In this document: positions 1 through 7,531 of the stretch, in pieces
Position numbering within the stretch: the stretch's first letter is position 1
Layout: every line of letters starts with the position of its first letter
NCBI GenBank assembly: GCA_964383505.1
Contig: CAYLHB010000015.1
Location: 1 to 21,843, forward strand
Direction: 5' to 3'
DNA: 21,843 bases
DNA from: CAYLHB01 sp964383505
GTDB lineage: Bacteria; Patescibacteriota; Minisyncoccia; Phycocordibacterales; UBA12088
Notes under the pieces: generated by a model
Databases searched by the model: none
What the model saw: only the letters and a program-made list of their open reading frames with translations
What the model was told of the DNA's origin: nothing
Position numbers and translations under genes: made by a program

Positions 1-53
1 AGCCTTAGGAGCTAGTGTCGCAAGACATGGGAGTTCGAGTCTCCCCTCCGACA
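1..53 (+). tRNA. tRNA-Leu (anticodon TAG), 3' part only
   Basis: The window opens inside a tRNA. The anticodon loop CTTAGGA (TAG) is followed by the anticodon stem half GCTAG, a long variable arm, a T-arm with stem GGAG/CTCC and loop TTCGAGT, and the 3' acceptor strand CTCCGAC with discriminator A at 53. The long variable arm and TAG anticodon indicate leucine. No CCA is encoded; ACA follows the acceptor strand, so CCA would be added after transcription. The 5' half lies outside the window. Peptides read through this segment are artefacts. Confidence 0.88.
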
Positions 54-97
54 CAAATAATGAGCAGCAAATGAAACTTTGCCGAGTATTGTTTTGT

Positions 98-239
98 GAT
101 CGGAGGGAGACGAGAAGGCCGAAGACCTAGAAGTCCCCGCAGTATGCGGGGTGGCCGAGGTGGGGTTGCGAGCGCATGCCGGATGAGGAGCACGCGACGA
201 ATCCGCCAAGCAACTTGTGTCCGAGCTCCCCTCCGTCTC
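98..239 (+). ncRNA. Possible structured small RNA, family not identified
   Basis: No convincing coding frame lies here, but the pairing is strong. CGGAGGG (101-107) pairs with CCCTCCG (229-235), and flanking TGA/TCA can extend this closing helix. CCCCGCA (135-141) and TGCGGGG (145-151) form a 7-bp hairpin with a 3-nt loop. GGGTT-GCG (about 163-170) can pair with CGC-AATCC (about 193-204). The apical part contains CCGGA, then AGGAGCA, a faint echo of the SRP RNA helix 8 core, but the GGAA tetraloop is absent, so I do not call it SRP RNA. The 3' end also resembles the tRNA-Leu 3' end just upstream, so a degenerate tRNA-derived sequence is possible. Strand is uncertain. Confidence 0.3.
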
Positions 240-276
240 ACAAAGAGAGTCAGTGTACGACCAACTAGTTGTTAGT

Positions 277-564
277 CTAGATAATGTTGTTGAGAGGAAC
301 CTCAGCAGGTACATCAGCATCTAGCTGGAATGTCACCAAGACCATCTGAAGTATGAGATAGATGGTTGTCATAAAAAACAAGCCGATAATACCCCATAAC
401 ATGTGCTGTCTTCCTGTCTGTCTCAACTCTTTGCTTTCTGCTCCCTGGACAAACTTAAAAAGTCCAACAAAAAAATAGAGTAGCGCTACCGTAAAGAGTA
501 ATGCAAGTATCGGATTAACGATGTTTTCGTTTATTTTTGCAAGAAATAAAGCAAGATCATCCAT
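277..564 (-). CDS. Two-helix pilin-like membrane protein (pilin 6 of the cluster)
   Basis: This 95-residue protein has two hydrophobic segments (about residues 16-39 and 54-78) separated by a charged linker (GAESKELRQTGRQH) that leads into HMLWGIIGLFFM. This is the pattern of the small T4SS-pilin-like (VirB2/TrbC-like) proteins common in Patescibacteria. Unlike the others in the cluster it lacks a clear signal peptide. It is the last gene of six tandem relatives on the minus strand, 112 bp from its neighbour. ATG at 564 has only a weak AGG upstream. A structural subunit of an extracellular filament or a secretion pore is the likely role; the family link is from pattern only. Confidence 0.75.
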   Translation of the reverse strand: MDDLALFLAKINENIVNPILALLFTVALLYFFVGLFKFVQGAESKELRQTGRQHMLWGIIGLFFMTTIYLILQMVLVTFQLDADVPAEVPLNNII

Positions 565-675
565 ACTTTACCTGAAACGCTCCATTGCACTCCAAGTAGA
601 ACCTACATCCTCGCAACACATTACAATGGACGACGCAACATTTTGATGCCTCGTTGCAATTCAACAGGACTAAAA

Positions 676-1041
676 CTATGGGATCGGTGGAACAACTGGC
701 ACTTCAGGAGGTGCTATAGACGTAGTGTTGAGGTTAAAGAATGATGCAAGCACATTCACCAAACCCCACACAGAAACCATTACAAAAATAGCAATTACGC
801 CCCAGATCATCTTGTAGCGCGCCGCTTTGCGAGCTTCCTCATCATCGGCGGCAAGTACAAATGTCACCAAGCCGTAAATAAACAGGAGTACCGCGATTCC
901 TATGAGGAGCGGTATAAGTGTATTTACAGTATTTGATATAAATTCAATTATGTCATTTACAAATGTGCTATCAATTGCTTGAGCACCCGCAAACGCTGGT
1001 GCGAACACAAACGCAGCTACGGGAATAAGAAATGATTTCAT
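676..1041 (-). CDS. Pilin-like protein with signal peptide (pilin 5)
   Basis: This 121-residue protein has an N-terminal signal-like segment (residues 1-20, ending AGAQA). Two membrane helices (about 38-64 and 78-102) flank the charged linker LAADDEEARKAARYKM, followed by the cluster motif WGVIAIFVMVSVWGLVN. The tail is proline rich (APPEVPVVPPIP). Family knowledge suggests a processed two-helix pilin that assembles by helix packing in the inner membrane. It is separated by 134 bp from the preceding pilin gene, so it may have its own promoter. Its second helix is closest to those of pilins 3 and 4, which suggests recent duplication. Confidence 0.82.
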   Translation of the reverse strand: MKSFLIPVAAFVFAPAFAGAQAIDSTFVNDIIEFISNTVNTLIPLLIGIAVLLFIYGLVTFVLAADDEEARKAARYKMIWGVIAIFVMVSVWGLVNVLASFFNLNTTSIAPPEVPVVPPIP

Positions 1042-1175
1042 GAACTATGTGTGATAGTAATAAATGGTATTGTCGAACGATAACTATGTTGAATACCTTC
1101 TTAAATCAGAGAATATACTTCTTTTGCTGACAAACAAGGTCTGCCCTGTGGATAGTTCACGGGAACCAGCAAATG

Positions 1176-1550
1176 TTAGCGTTTTTCTACATAGGGTGTC
1201 TTTGAAGTAACCTGCGGCAGATTGAAGAGGGAGGAGAGTATGTTGACAAGTCCCCACACCGACACAAGGACAAACAACGCAATGATACCCCAAACCATCT
1301 GTTGACGTGCTTCTTGGCGCTTTTCATTGTTGTCCGTGTACAGCAATGAAATCGTAAGCCTATACACAAAAAACAGCACCGCGATGCCAACAAGGAGCGG
1401 AATGAGTGTTTGCACAAAATCGATACTAGCTACAATGAACGGTATTACGAAGTAGCCGAGATTTACATCCCCGTACGTTACCATCGGGAATAGGAACACA
1501 GTGAGGTATACACAATGTTGCAGATATCTAGAATATACACGAAGAGACAT
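1176..1550 (-). CDS. Pilin-like protein (pilin 4)
   Basis: This is a 124-residue protein if ATG 1550 is used. A TTG start four codons upstream is possible but less attractive. A hydrophobic N-terminus (YLTVFLFPMVTYG) is signal-like. Helix one (about 36-68, LIPLLVGIAVLFFVYRL) is followed by the linker TDNNEKRQEARQQM and helix two (WGIIALFVLVSVWGLVNIL). The first 23 bp overlap the 3' end of the preceding pilin gene in another frame, so the two are probably translationally coupled. The C-terminal tail (PQVTSKTPYVEKR) differs from its paralogues, as expected for divergence outside the helices. Confidence 0.82.
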   Translation of the reverse strand: MSLRVYSRYLQHCVYLTVFLFPMVTYGDVNLGYFVIPFIVASIDFVQTLIPLLVGIAVLFFVYRLTISLLYTDNNEKRQEARQQMVWGIIALFVLVSVWGLVNILSSLFNLPQVTSKTPYVEKR

Positions 1551-1899
1551 AATTTGGACCAATATACGGTGCTTGGCACGACACTACCCCATTTACACCA
1601 ATCGTCTGGCTAATCACTTCAACCACACCCCAAATTGTTACCATCACAAAAAGCGTCACCACTCCCCACAGCATCCGCGCTCGCCCCTCCTCTCTGCCTT
1701 TTTCATCCCCAGCTCGAAGCACAAACAGCGTGAGGCCCCACACGAACACCAGTACCCCTACCCCAATTACAAGGGCAATAAGCCATGCGATCACATAGTA
1801 TGCCGCAATGAAGAGATCATCTAAGACGGTAACAGCCCCTGCCAATTGTGGAAAAGATAGGAGCGGAATCAACGAAAACAGAGAGGGTACTATTTTCAT
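1528..1899 (-). CDS. Pilin-like protein with signal peptide (pilin 3)
   Basis: This 123-residue protein starts at ATG 1899, two bases after the stop of the previous pilin gene. A longer frame extends upstream but would read antisense through that neighbour's frame and is rejected. A signal segment (residues 1-22, ending LAGA) precedes helix one (about 33-60, IALVIGVGVLVFVWGLTLF), the linker RAGDEKGREEGRARM and helix two (WGVVTLFVMVTIWGVVEVI). The tail carries two cysteines (VSCQAPYIGPNYVSSCIF) that could form a disulfide. It is part of the tandem pilin array. Confidence 0.82.
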   Translation of the reverse strand: MKIVPSLFSLIPLLSFPQLAGAVTVLDDLFIAAYYVIAWLIALVIGVGVLVFVWGLTLFVLRAGDEKGREEGRARMLWGVVTLFVMVTIWGVVEVISQTIGVNGVVSCQAPYIGPNYVSSCIF

Positions 1900-1901
1900 A
1901 C

Positions 1902-2204
1902 TTAAAAGAAAGTATACCGCAGTACCGCGACAATACCCCACACAGACACCATCACAAAGAGGATAATCACCCCCCACACCAATGCTTGTCGAGCTTTCTC
2001 TCGGCCCTCTGCATCCCCACTCACAAAAATGTGCTTTACGCCGCCCCATAGCACAAAGAGCAACGTGAGGGCGACTACTACGGGAAGTGCGAGCGTGATG
2101 AGGTCTACTACACGCTCTATGATGCTCCGTATGGTCTGCTGCCCGTGACTCATGAGCGGCAGCAGACAGGTAGTAAGCAGAAATAGCAGGAAAGGCGAGC
2201 GCAT
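1902..2204 (-). CDS. Pilin-like protein with signal peptide (pilin 2)
   Basis: This 100-residue protein has a clear signal peptide (residues 1-21, LLFLLTTCLLPLMSHG), helix one (about 34-56, LALPVVVALTLLFVLWGGV), the linker SGDAEGREKARQALV and helix two (WGVIILFVMVSVWGIVAVL), ending YTFF. It is the most compact version of the cluster fold, with almost no C-terminal tail. No Shine-Dalgarno sequence is visible before ATG 2204. It lies 36 bp after the first pilin gene and 2 bp before the next, consistent with one operon. Confidence 0.82.
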   Translation of the reverse strand: MRSPFLLFLLTTCLLPLMSHGQQTIRSIIERVVDLITLALPVVVALTLLFVLWGGVKHIFVSGDAEGREKARQALVWGVIILFVMVSVWGIVAVLRYTFF

Positions 2205-2240
2205 ACTGTCATGTGAACCTATGTGTAGATTAGTACTCCA

Positions 2241-2606
2241 TTAAGGGGTAATAGATTTTACTGTCGCTTCAATTGCAAGTGCGAGACCCTTCGCTCCCAG
2301 CACAATGAGTCCCCCCACCACACCCCAGAAAAAAGCCGAACGCGCTTTTTCCAACTCACCAGGTTGACCCTGTGCCTTCACAAACAAGAAGCCCGCATAC
2401 ACGAGTGCGAGAACCACCACAGGGAATAGTATTTGGATGACGGCATCAAGAATCGCCAAAAGAAGCTCCTGAATGGAGCAGTACCGAAGCGGACTACAAA
2501 ACTGTGTTGCAGGGTCACAGGGACTGCATTGTGCTGTAACGAAATGCGGAACCGTGAATACGGAAAACAACATGAATACGTAGATGCAGCGTACAATCTT
2601 CTTCAT
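2241..2606 (-). CDS. Cysteine-rich TrbC/VirB2-like pilin (pilin 1, first of the cluster)
   Basis: This 120-residue protein uses ATG 2606, chosen because a -10 hexamer TATACT ends exactly 6 nt upstream; a longer version starting at 2648 would contain that promoter. A signal peptide (residues 1-25, FMLFSVFTVPHFVTA) is followed by a short segment with four cysteines (QCSPCDPATQFCSPLRYC) that could form disulfides outside the membrane. Then come helix one (FPVVVLALVYAGFLFV), the linker KAQGQPGELEKARSAF and helix two (FWGVVGGLIVLGAKGLALAI). It is the most divergent member and the closest to classical VirB2/TrbC, so it may be a main subunit or an initiator with the others as variants. Confidence 0.82.
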   Translation of the reverse strand: MKKIVRCIYVFMLFSVFTVPHFVTAQCSPCDPATQFCSPLRYCSIQELLLAILDAVIQILFPVVVLALVYAGFLFVKAQGQPGELEKARSAFFWGVVGGLIVLGAKGLALAIEATVKSITP

Positions 2607-2612
2607 ATGTAT

Positions 2613-2618
2613 AGTATA
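2613..2618 (-). promoter_or_regulatory. -10 box for the pilin operon, predicted leaderless
   Basis: TATACT lies 6 nt upstream of ATG 2606, so transcription would start at or next to the A of the start codon. It is preceded by GGA rather than TGG. TTACCA 15 nt upstream is a weak -35 candidate. An AAGGA sequence overlaps the hexamer but is 12 nt or more from the ATG, too far for a normal ribosome binding site. Confidence 0.5.
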
Positions 2619-2697
2619 TCCTTTTTTGTTTGTTGGTAACATTCTCATGAGAGTAACTACACACTACATTTGCACGCATGGGGGGTAAAAGTTCAGA

Positions 2698-4023
2698 TTA
2701 ACGCCGTTGTAGCGCATCAAGCGCGACTCTCAACTCATTACTGGCCGTGCCGACTGCTGATGAAGGTGCGCTTGCACCGGAGACAACCGACCGCACCATC
2801 GTATTAAAAGCCGTATCGGTCACACTTTTTGACGGTTCAAGCCATGAGCGCGCCATAAGCGAGGAGGTGTAGGTAACCGTGCCGTAGGTGGTAGTTTGTG
2901 GCGCGACAACCAAATCACGGCGGATAGGTGGGAGCGCGTACAGTGTTTGAAATTGCTCCAACGCGTATTTAGATGAAAGCATGCGTGCCACTTGAACGGC
3001 CGCTTGTGCGATCTCAACTGGTACTTGCTTGGGAACCACAAAACCATAGACCTGTGCGTAGGTTGTTCTTCTTTTAGCAGTAGGCCGTTGGGGTAGTGGT
3101 GCGATATCAAAGTTTAGATTCGGATTCGCTTTGCGTAGCTCCTCATACTCACTTGCAAACCCAATATAGAGCGCCAAGGATCCGGCAACGAATTCTTCGC
3201 GATCCATGGGTCGTGAAGAATTCCATGTGTATACGTTTTTCGTGGGATTGGAAAAATCCGCATAGTAACGAAGTACTGACTCCCCCGGGGCCTCTCCTTC
3301 ACCTCGTCCCCCTTCCCCGAGATCAACTAAATATCGCGCGGCACTGCCTGTGTCCACTATGCGTAAATCAGACTGGAGAAACAGAGCGGACAGTATCCCA
3401 CGAGCATTTCTAATGTTGTCATACCCCCCCAACGCGATGGCACTTTGGCGAATTGTTAAGCTGGAGTCGAATTCCGTCAACTTTGGTGTCATGGTAATCA
3501 GTTCAGTCCAACTTTCTGGTGGCTTAGAAAGCCCCGCGTTGGCAAACATGTCACGATTCCAATAGAGCACAAGTGGGTCGATATAAAAGGGGACCGCACG
3601 GACAGCACCACCAACAAGGAATGTCTCGCATGCTTCTACATACTCACTTTTTAGTGCAGCGGGGGGGAATGATGCAGAGATGTCGTATATTTTATTTTCA
3701 AACTCGAGAAAATTCGCTTGGTCAATAAGAAAGAGGTCTGGACGTTCACTTGCGCCCGACGCAAAAACCTCGAGAAGTTTTTGGTAGTATCTATCTTTGG
3801 GTAACTCCACATATGAAATCTTTTCGAGGTAGGGGGTAGTTTGTTTCAGTACCGAAAAAAACTGAATCATCTGCTGTTGAGGTAGCGTCCCCCAGACAAC
3901 TAATGCGGGGGTAGGAACCTTATCCTTGGGGCTATATAACCTAAGTGCAAAAATTGCACCTATTGCTAGGAAACCACAAATGGCGAGTGCCACAATCTCA
4001 AAAATGCTCCATTTACGATCCAT
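2698..4023 (-). CDS. Membrane-anchored extracellular solute-binding protein (family 1-like)
   Basis: This 441-residue protein has one N-terminal membrane segment (about residues 8-28, VALAICGFLAIGAIFALRL) and an outward-facing ligand-binding domain. Features typical of sugar-type ABC binding proteins are PDLFLIDQANFLEF, VPFYIDPLVLYWNRDMFANA followed by PESWTEL, AIALGGYDN, and a late AQVYGFVVP block. No lipobox cysteine is seen, so it is anchored by the helix. ATG 4023 overlaps the methyltransferase stop by 11 bp, implying coupling. No permease or ATPase gene is adjacent, so the partner transporter is elsewhere or absent. It could equally serve as a surface scavenging or sensing protein. A low-complexity insertion (EGGRGEGEAPGES) lies in the middle. 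Confidence 0.82.
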   Translation of the reverse strand: MDRKWSIFEIVALAICGFLAIGAIFALRLYSPKDKVPTPALVVWGTLPQQQMIQFFSVLKQTTPYLEKISYVELPKDRYYQKLLEVFASGASERPDLFLIDQANFLEFENKIYDISASFPPAALKSEYVEACETFLVGGAVRAVPFYIDPLVLYWNRDMFANAGLSKPPESWTELITMTPKLTEFDSSLTIRQSAIALGGYDNIRNARGILSALFLQSDLRIVDTGSAARYLVDLGEGGRGEGEAPGESVLRYYADFSNPTKNVYTWNSSRPMDREEFVAGSLALYIGFASEYEELRKANPNLNFDIAPLPQRPTAKRRTTYAQVYGFVVPKQVPVEIAQAAVQVARMLSSKYALEQFQTLYALPPIRRDLVVAPQTTTYGTVTYTSSLMARSWLEPSKSVTDTAFNTMVRSVVSGASAPSSAVGTASNELRVALDALQRR

Positions 4024-4549
4024 GGTACCTAAAGACAAACCCATAGTGATAGTCCCCCACATCAAGCTCCCGTTCGAAGTCGAAGCCAGTCTTCGCACAC
4101 ATCGTCCGCACCACCTCGCGCGAAAGTACGTGTTCTTTTGGAGGCCCTAAACCGCCAAATGAACTGGACCATTCAATCACAAGCAACCTGCCATTTGGTT
4201 TGAGTACCCGCATCGCCTCTTCAAGCACCCCAAGTTTATTATCGCTCTGAAAAAGCATGTTTGAAACGAGTACCACATCCATTGAGCTGTCCGGCAACTT
4301 GCTCCCCCTCGGCACGTCACACTCGCCGTGAATGAAACGGAGTACCTTCGCTTGCTGAGGGGAGGCGATATGTTTTGCCTTGGTGAGAAGATCTTGTTGA
4401 ATATCAATCGCCCACACCGCACCATTTTCCCCCACCATTGAAGCTGCAGGCACACTGTAGTAACCGGCCCCGGCACCAAAATCCGCGACACTCATTCCTT
4501 GTGACACACCTAGCTGCTCCAACACGTGCGTAGGTTCAACAAACGCCAT
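4013..4549 (-). CDS. Class I SAM-dependent methyltransferase
   Basis: This 178-residue protein has a Rossmann methyltransferase core. Motif I is VADFGAGAGYYS (21-32), the acidic ribose-binding strand is AVWAIDIQ, motif IV is MDVVLVSNMLFQ, and EEAMRVLKPNGRLLVIEW is the post-motif strand with the typical LKPGG-like turn. It resembles the Methyltransf_11/31 families. No substrate-specific domain is present, so the target is unknown. ATG 4549 is preceded exactly 6 nt upstream by TGGTATACT, so the mRNA is predicted to be leaderless. The solute-binding protein gene overlaps its end by 11 bp. Confidence 0.85.
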   Translation of the reverse strand: MAFVEPTHVLEQLGVSQGMSVADFGAGAGYYSVPAASMVGENGAVWAIDIQQDLLTKAKHIASPQQAKVLRFIHGECDVPRGSKLPDSSMDVVLVSNMLFQSDNKLGVLEEAMRVLKPNGRLLVIEWSSSFGGLGPPKEHVLSREVVRTMCAKTGFDFERELDVGDYHYGFVFRYHGS

Positions 4550-4555
4550 ACGACC

Positions 4556-4564
4556 AGTATACCA
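4556..4564 (-). promoter_or_regulatory. Extended -10 promoter of the methyltransferase operon
   Basis: TGG followed by TATACT ends 6 nt before ATG 4549. The same arrangement precedes gyrA, msrB, the zincin gene and the rnpB 5' end. No clear -35 box is seen, as expected when an extended -10 is used. Confidence 0.62.
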
Positions 4565-4608
4565 GCCACAAGTGCGCTACTGTGTGTTTTATGCACACCC
4601 GACCTCTA

Positions 4609-7086
4609 CTACAGGCAGATGAGTGCCGCAATACTGTCGCCCTCACGCAACTTCATTATGCGTACCCCCTGCGTGGAGCGGCCCAGGAGCGGTATTTCCT
4701 CAACGCTCGTTCTAATCACCTGCCCCTTACGCGACACCACCACCAGCTCCTCGGTATCCTGAGGAAGGATACGGGTTGCCATGAGTGCGCCTGATTTTTC
4801 CGTAATGCTTGCGCACTTGATGCCCGACCCGCCACGCTTCTGTATTTTGAATTGCTCGAGCGGGGTACGTTTTCCATAGCCGTTTTCGGCAACAGAGAGG
4901 AGTGCGACATCCTTTTCCTTCATACTGCGCGGAACAACATCGACACCCACAAGCAAATCTGCTTTTCCAAGCATCATCACACGCACACCGCCAGCCGCCC
5001 TGCCCATCTCACGCACATCGGATTCTTTGAAGCGAATTGACTGGCCCTTGCTGGACGCGAGTATTACGGTATCTCCCTTTCCGACAAACACGACGCGAAT
5101 AAGCTCATCGCCCGAACCAAGCTTGATTGCAATAATACCGCTCCGCCGGACATCGTGAAAATCTTCTGCTTTTGTTTTTTTTGCCACCCCGTCTCGCGTC
5201 ACCATGAGGAGCGCGCCCTCGCACTGTTTTACCTCTTTGGTCATTGCCACCACCGATGTCACCCGCTCTTCCGGTGCGAGCGGGAGGAAATTCATAATAC
5301 TCTTACCTTTGGTCGCCCGTTTTCCCTCCGGAACATCGTACATTTTGATCTTGTACGCCTTACCACGATTGGTGAAGAAGAGCAGGTCATCGTGCGTATT
5401 TGCGGTGAGAAAAAGCGTCACAAAGTCCTCCTCCTTGGTGTTGAGGTCAACCACACCCACTCCACCTCGCTTTTGGCGCTTGTACTCATCAGGGTTGGTA
5501 CGCTTGATGTAGCCCCCTTTGGTGATCACAAGCACTCCCTCGACCTCAGGTATAAGGTCCTCCGGGCTAAGGTTCTTGACACCCCCCCTTACGAGCTTCG
5601 TCCTGCGCTCATCACCGTACTTTTCTTTCACGTCAACCAACTCGTCCTTGATGAGGTTCGCCATCTTTTTTTTGTCTTTCAGTACCGATTCGAGCCATTT
5701 GATGAGTGCTTGCACCTCCCTGAGCTCATCTTCTATCTTCCTGCGCTCAAGACCGGCAAGCTTTTGGAGTCGCATTTCAAGAATGGCGGTCGCCTGGCGC
5801 TCGGAGAAACCAAACTTCTTCATCAGCGCGGCGTGCGCAGTTGGCACATCCTTACTCTCTTTGATGGTTTTTATGATTGCGTCAATATGATCGAGTGCCT
5901 TCTTGAGGCCAAGTAAGATGTGCTCACGATCCCGCGCCTTTGTGAGGTCATATTCGCATCGTTTGCGCACCACCTCCTTGCGGTAGAGCACGAATTGTTC
6001 AAGCACTCCCTTAAGCGAGAGTGTCTGCGGCACCCCATCTACAATCGCGACCATATTGAGGTGGAACACGTCCTCGAGCTGGGTGTGCTTGTAGAGGTAG
6101 TTGAGTACCTTCTGCGGCTGTGCACCCCCTTTGAGCTCAATGACCACTCGAATGTCGCGAGTGCTCTCATCGCGCAAATCACGAATACCCTCGACTTTTT
6201 TCTCATGCACAAGGGACGCAATTTTCTCCAACAGGTCAGCCTTGTTGACACGGTACGGGAGCGAGGTCACCACGATGGAGAAGCTCCCCCGCTTGTCCTC
6301 CACGATTTCAGCCTCACCGCGCACCACCATCGGCCCTTTGCCGGTTGCATAGGCATGGCGAATATCCTTCTCATTGAAAATAACCGCACCGGTAGGAAAA
6401 TCGGGCGCTTTGATGTACTGAAACAACTCATCGTGGGGAGCATCTTCATGGTCGATGAGGTGAATGACCGCATCGATGAGTTCACGAAGGTTGTGGGGTG
6501 GAATCGAGGTTGCCATACCAACTGCGATACCAAGGGTGCCGTTGAGGAGAAGATTCGGCACTGCCGCCGGCAAAACCTCTGGTTCTTTTTGAGTGCCGTC
6601 ATAGTTTGGCCGCCACGGAACGGTCTCTTTCTCGATGTCGCGCAACATTTCTGAAGCGATACGCGACATGCGCGCTTCGGTGTACCTCATCGCGGCTGGA
6701 CTGTCCCCGTCAATGGAACCGAAGTTTCCCTGGCCCATGATGAGGGGGTAGCGCATTGAGAAATCCTGCGCCATTTTTACGAGCGCGTCATAAACTGCAC
6801 TGTCCCCGTGCGGGTGGTACTTTCCCAATACATCTCCCACCACCGCAGCGGATTTGCGAAACTTGGCACTCGAAGCGAGACCCATGCGATGCATGGTGTA
6901 GAGAATCCTACGATGGACGGGCTTTAGGCCGTCTCGCACATCGGGAAGCGCGCGTGAGGTGATGACCGACATAGCGTACGCGAGGTACGATTCACGCATC
7001 TCGGTCGTGATCGGCCTTGGGACGAGACCAAGTGGTGAGGGTACGGCACCCACCTCCATTGCTCCGTCGCTTTTTTTCCTTGCCAT
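4609..7086 (-). CDS. gyrA: DNA gyrase subunit A
   Basis: This 825-residue type IIA topoisomerase A subunit introduces negative supercoils together with GyrB. The N-terminal breakage-reunion domain is intact: the winged-helix region has PVHRRILYTM and GDVLGKYHPHGDSAVYD, and the catalytic tyrosine is Y135 in AAMRYTEAR. S96 and D100 correspond to E. coli S83 and D87, the residues usual in quinolone-susceptible enzymes. The C-terminal six-bladed pinwheel (about 512-825) carries a GyrA-box-like motif QKRGGVG at 538-544 and a second QKRGGSG at 749-755, which favours gyrase over topoisomerase IV. Lengths are normal. ATG 7086 lies exactly 6 nt after TGGTAGAAT and has no Shine-Dalgarno sequence. Confidence 0.96.
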   Translation of the reverse strand: MARKKSDGAMEVGAVPSPLGLVPRPITTEMRESYLAYAMSVITSRALPDVRDGLKPVHRRILYTMHRMGLASSAKFRKSAAVVGDVLGKYHPHGDSAVYDALVKMAQDFSMRYPLIMGQGNFGSIDGDSPAAMRYTEARMSRIASEMLRDIEKETVPWRPNYDGTQKEPEVLPAAVPNLLLNGTLGIAVGMATSIPPHNLRELIDAVIHLIDHEDAPHDELFQYIKAPDFPTGAVIFNEKDIRHAYATGKGPMVVRGEAEIVEDKRGSFSIVVTSLPYRVNKADLLEKIASLVHEKKVEGIRDLRDESTRDIRVVIELKGGAQPQKVLNYLYKHTQLEDVFHLNMVAIVDGVPQTLSLKGVLEQFVLYRKEVVRKRCEYDLTKARDREHILLGLKKALDHIDAIIKTIKESKDVPTAHAALMKKFGFSERQATAILEMRLQKLAGLERRKIEDELREVQALIKWLESVLKDKKKMANLIKDELVDVKEKYGDERRTKLVRGGVKNLSPEDLIPEVEGVLVITKGGYIKRTNPDEYKRQKRGGVGVVDLNTKEEDFVTLFLTANTHDDLLFFTNRGKAYKIKMYDVPEGKRATKGKSIMNFLPLAPEERVTSVVAMTKEVKQCEGALLMVTRDGVAKKTKAEDFHDVRRSGIIAIKLGSGDELIRVVFVGKGDTVILASSKGQSIRFKESDVREMGRAAGGVRVMMLGKADLLVGVDVVPRSMKEKDVALLSVAENGYGKRTPLEQFKIQKRGGSGIKCASITEKSGALMATRILPQDTEELVVVSRKGQVIRTSVEEIPLLGRSTQGVRIMKLREGDSIAALICL

Positions 7087-7092
7087 ACTGCT

Positions 7093-7101
7093 ATTCTACC
7101 A
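7093..7101 (-). promoter_or_regulatory. Extended -10 promoter of gyrA, predicted leaderless
   Basis: TGG followed by TAGAAT ends 6 nt before the gyrA ATG. The hexamer overlaps the last codons and stop of the upstream gene, so gyrA can be transcribed both from here and by read-through. Confidence 0.6.
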
Positions 7102-7530
7102 TAAAATACCGTCCGATTCGAGCGTACCAGCACCTTTAAGAGGGGTCGGCGTAGCAAACGCATTTGGAGACTCGAGCTCACCTCCCTTGGCGGGAGATGG
7201 TACAGCTGGTGGCAGCGGAGCCACGTCACTTGGCGCCCCTTGCTTACCACTTCTCGCACGACTTCGGAGTATCTCTTCGATAGTCTGCCGTGGTGGCGCG
7301 ATCTCTTTTTGTGGCGTATCATCAGTAGGCAAAAGCGTTTCGAATCGCTCTCTAATCGCCTCAACCCCTTTGGGGGCCGACGCTGTAGATGTGACGGCTG
7401 GTGTTACACTTCTCGCAATGAGCCAGATGAACGTTACTACCGCAGTGAGCGACAATGAAATGATGTACGTTGCAGTAGCACGTACCGATTTGGGTTCACG
7501 ACGTAGGCGCTCAAGGTAATCGATCAACAT
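7096..7530 (-). CDS. Small single-pass membrane protein, unknown function
   Basis: This 144-residue protein starts at ATG 7530, one base after the stop of the MBL-fold gene. Residues 1-17 are basic (ERLRREPKSVR), one membrane helix spans about 20-40 (ATYIISLSLTAVVTFIWLIA), and the rest is a proline-, serine- and alanine-rich tail with no recognisable fold (PLPPAVPSPAKGG). The layout, a cytoplasmic basic end and a low-complexity outer tail, is common for uncharacterised Patescibacteria envelope proteins. No family is recognised. It sits between the MBL gene and gyrA in one transcription direction. Confidence 0.72.
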   Translation of the reverse strand: MLIDYLERLRREPKSVRATATYIISLSLTAVVTFIWLIARSVTPAVTSTASAPKGVEAIRERFETLLPTDDTPQKEIAPPRQTIEEILRSRARSGKQGAPSDVAPLPPAVPSPAKGGELESPNAFATPTPLKGAGTLESDGILW

Positions 7531-7531
7531 A

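Noticed and set aside
5..320. Minus-strand peptides reading through the tRNA-Leu (with GETRTP- and GDSNSH-like strings)
   Set aside because: These strings are typical false translations of tRNA genes.
1899..2049. N-terminal extension of pilin 3
   Set aside because: The extension reads antiphase to the preceding pilin gene and lacks signal-peptide character; ATG 1899 gives a normal signal peptide.
5155..6654. Long antisense frames opposite gyrA
   Set aside because: They mirror the codon pattern of the sense gene and have no recognisable motifs.
4609..7086. Topoisomerase IV subunit A instead of gyrase
   Set aside because: Two GyrA-box-like QKRGG motifs and a six-bladed C-terminal domain favour GyrA, although the separation is not absolute.
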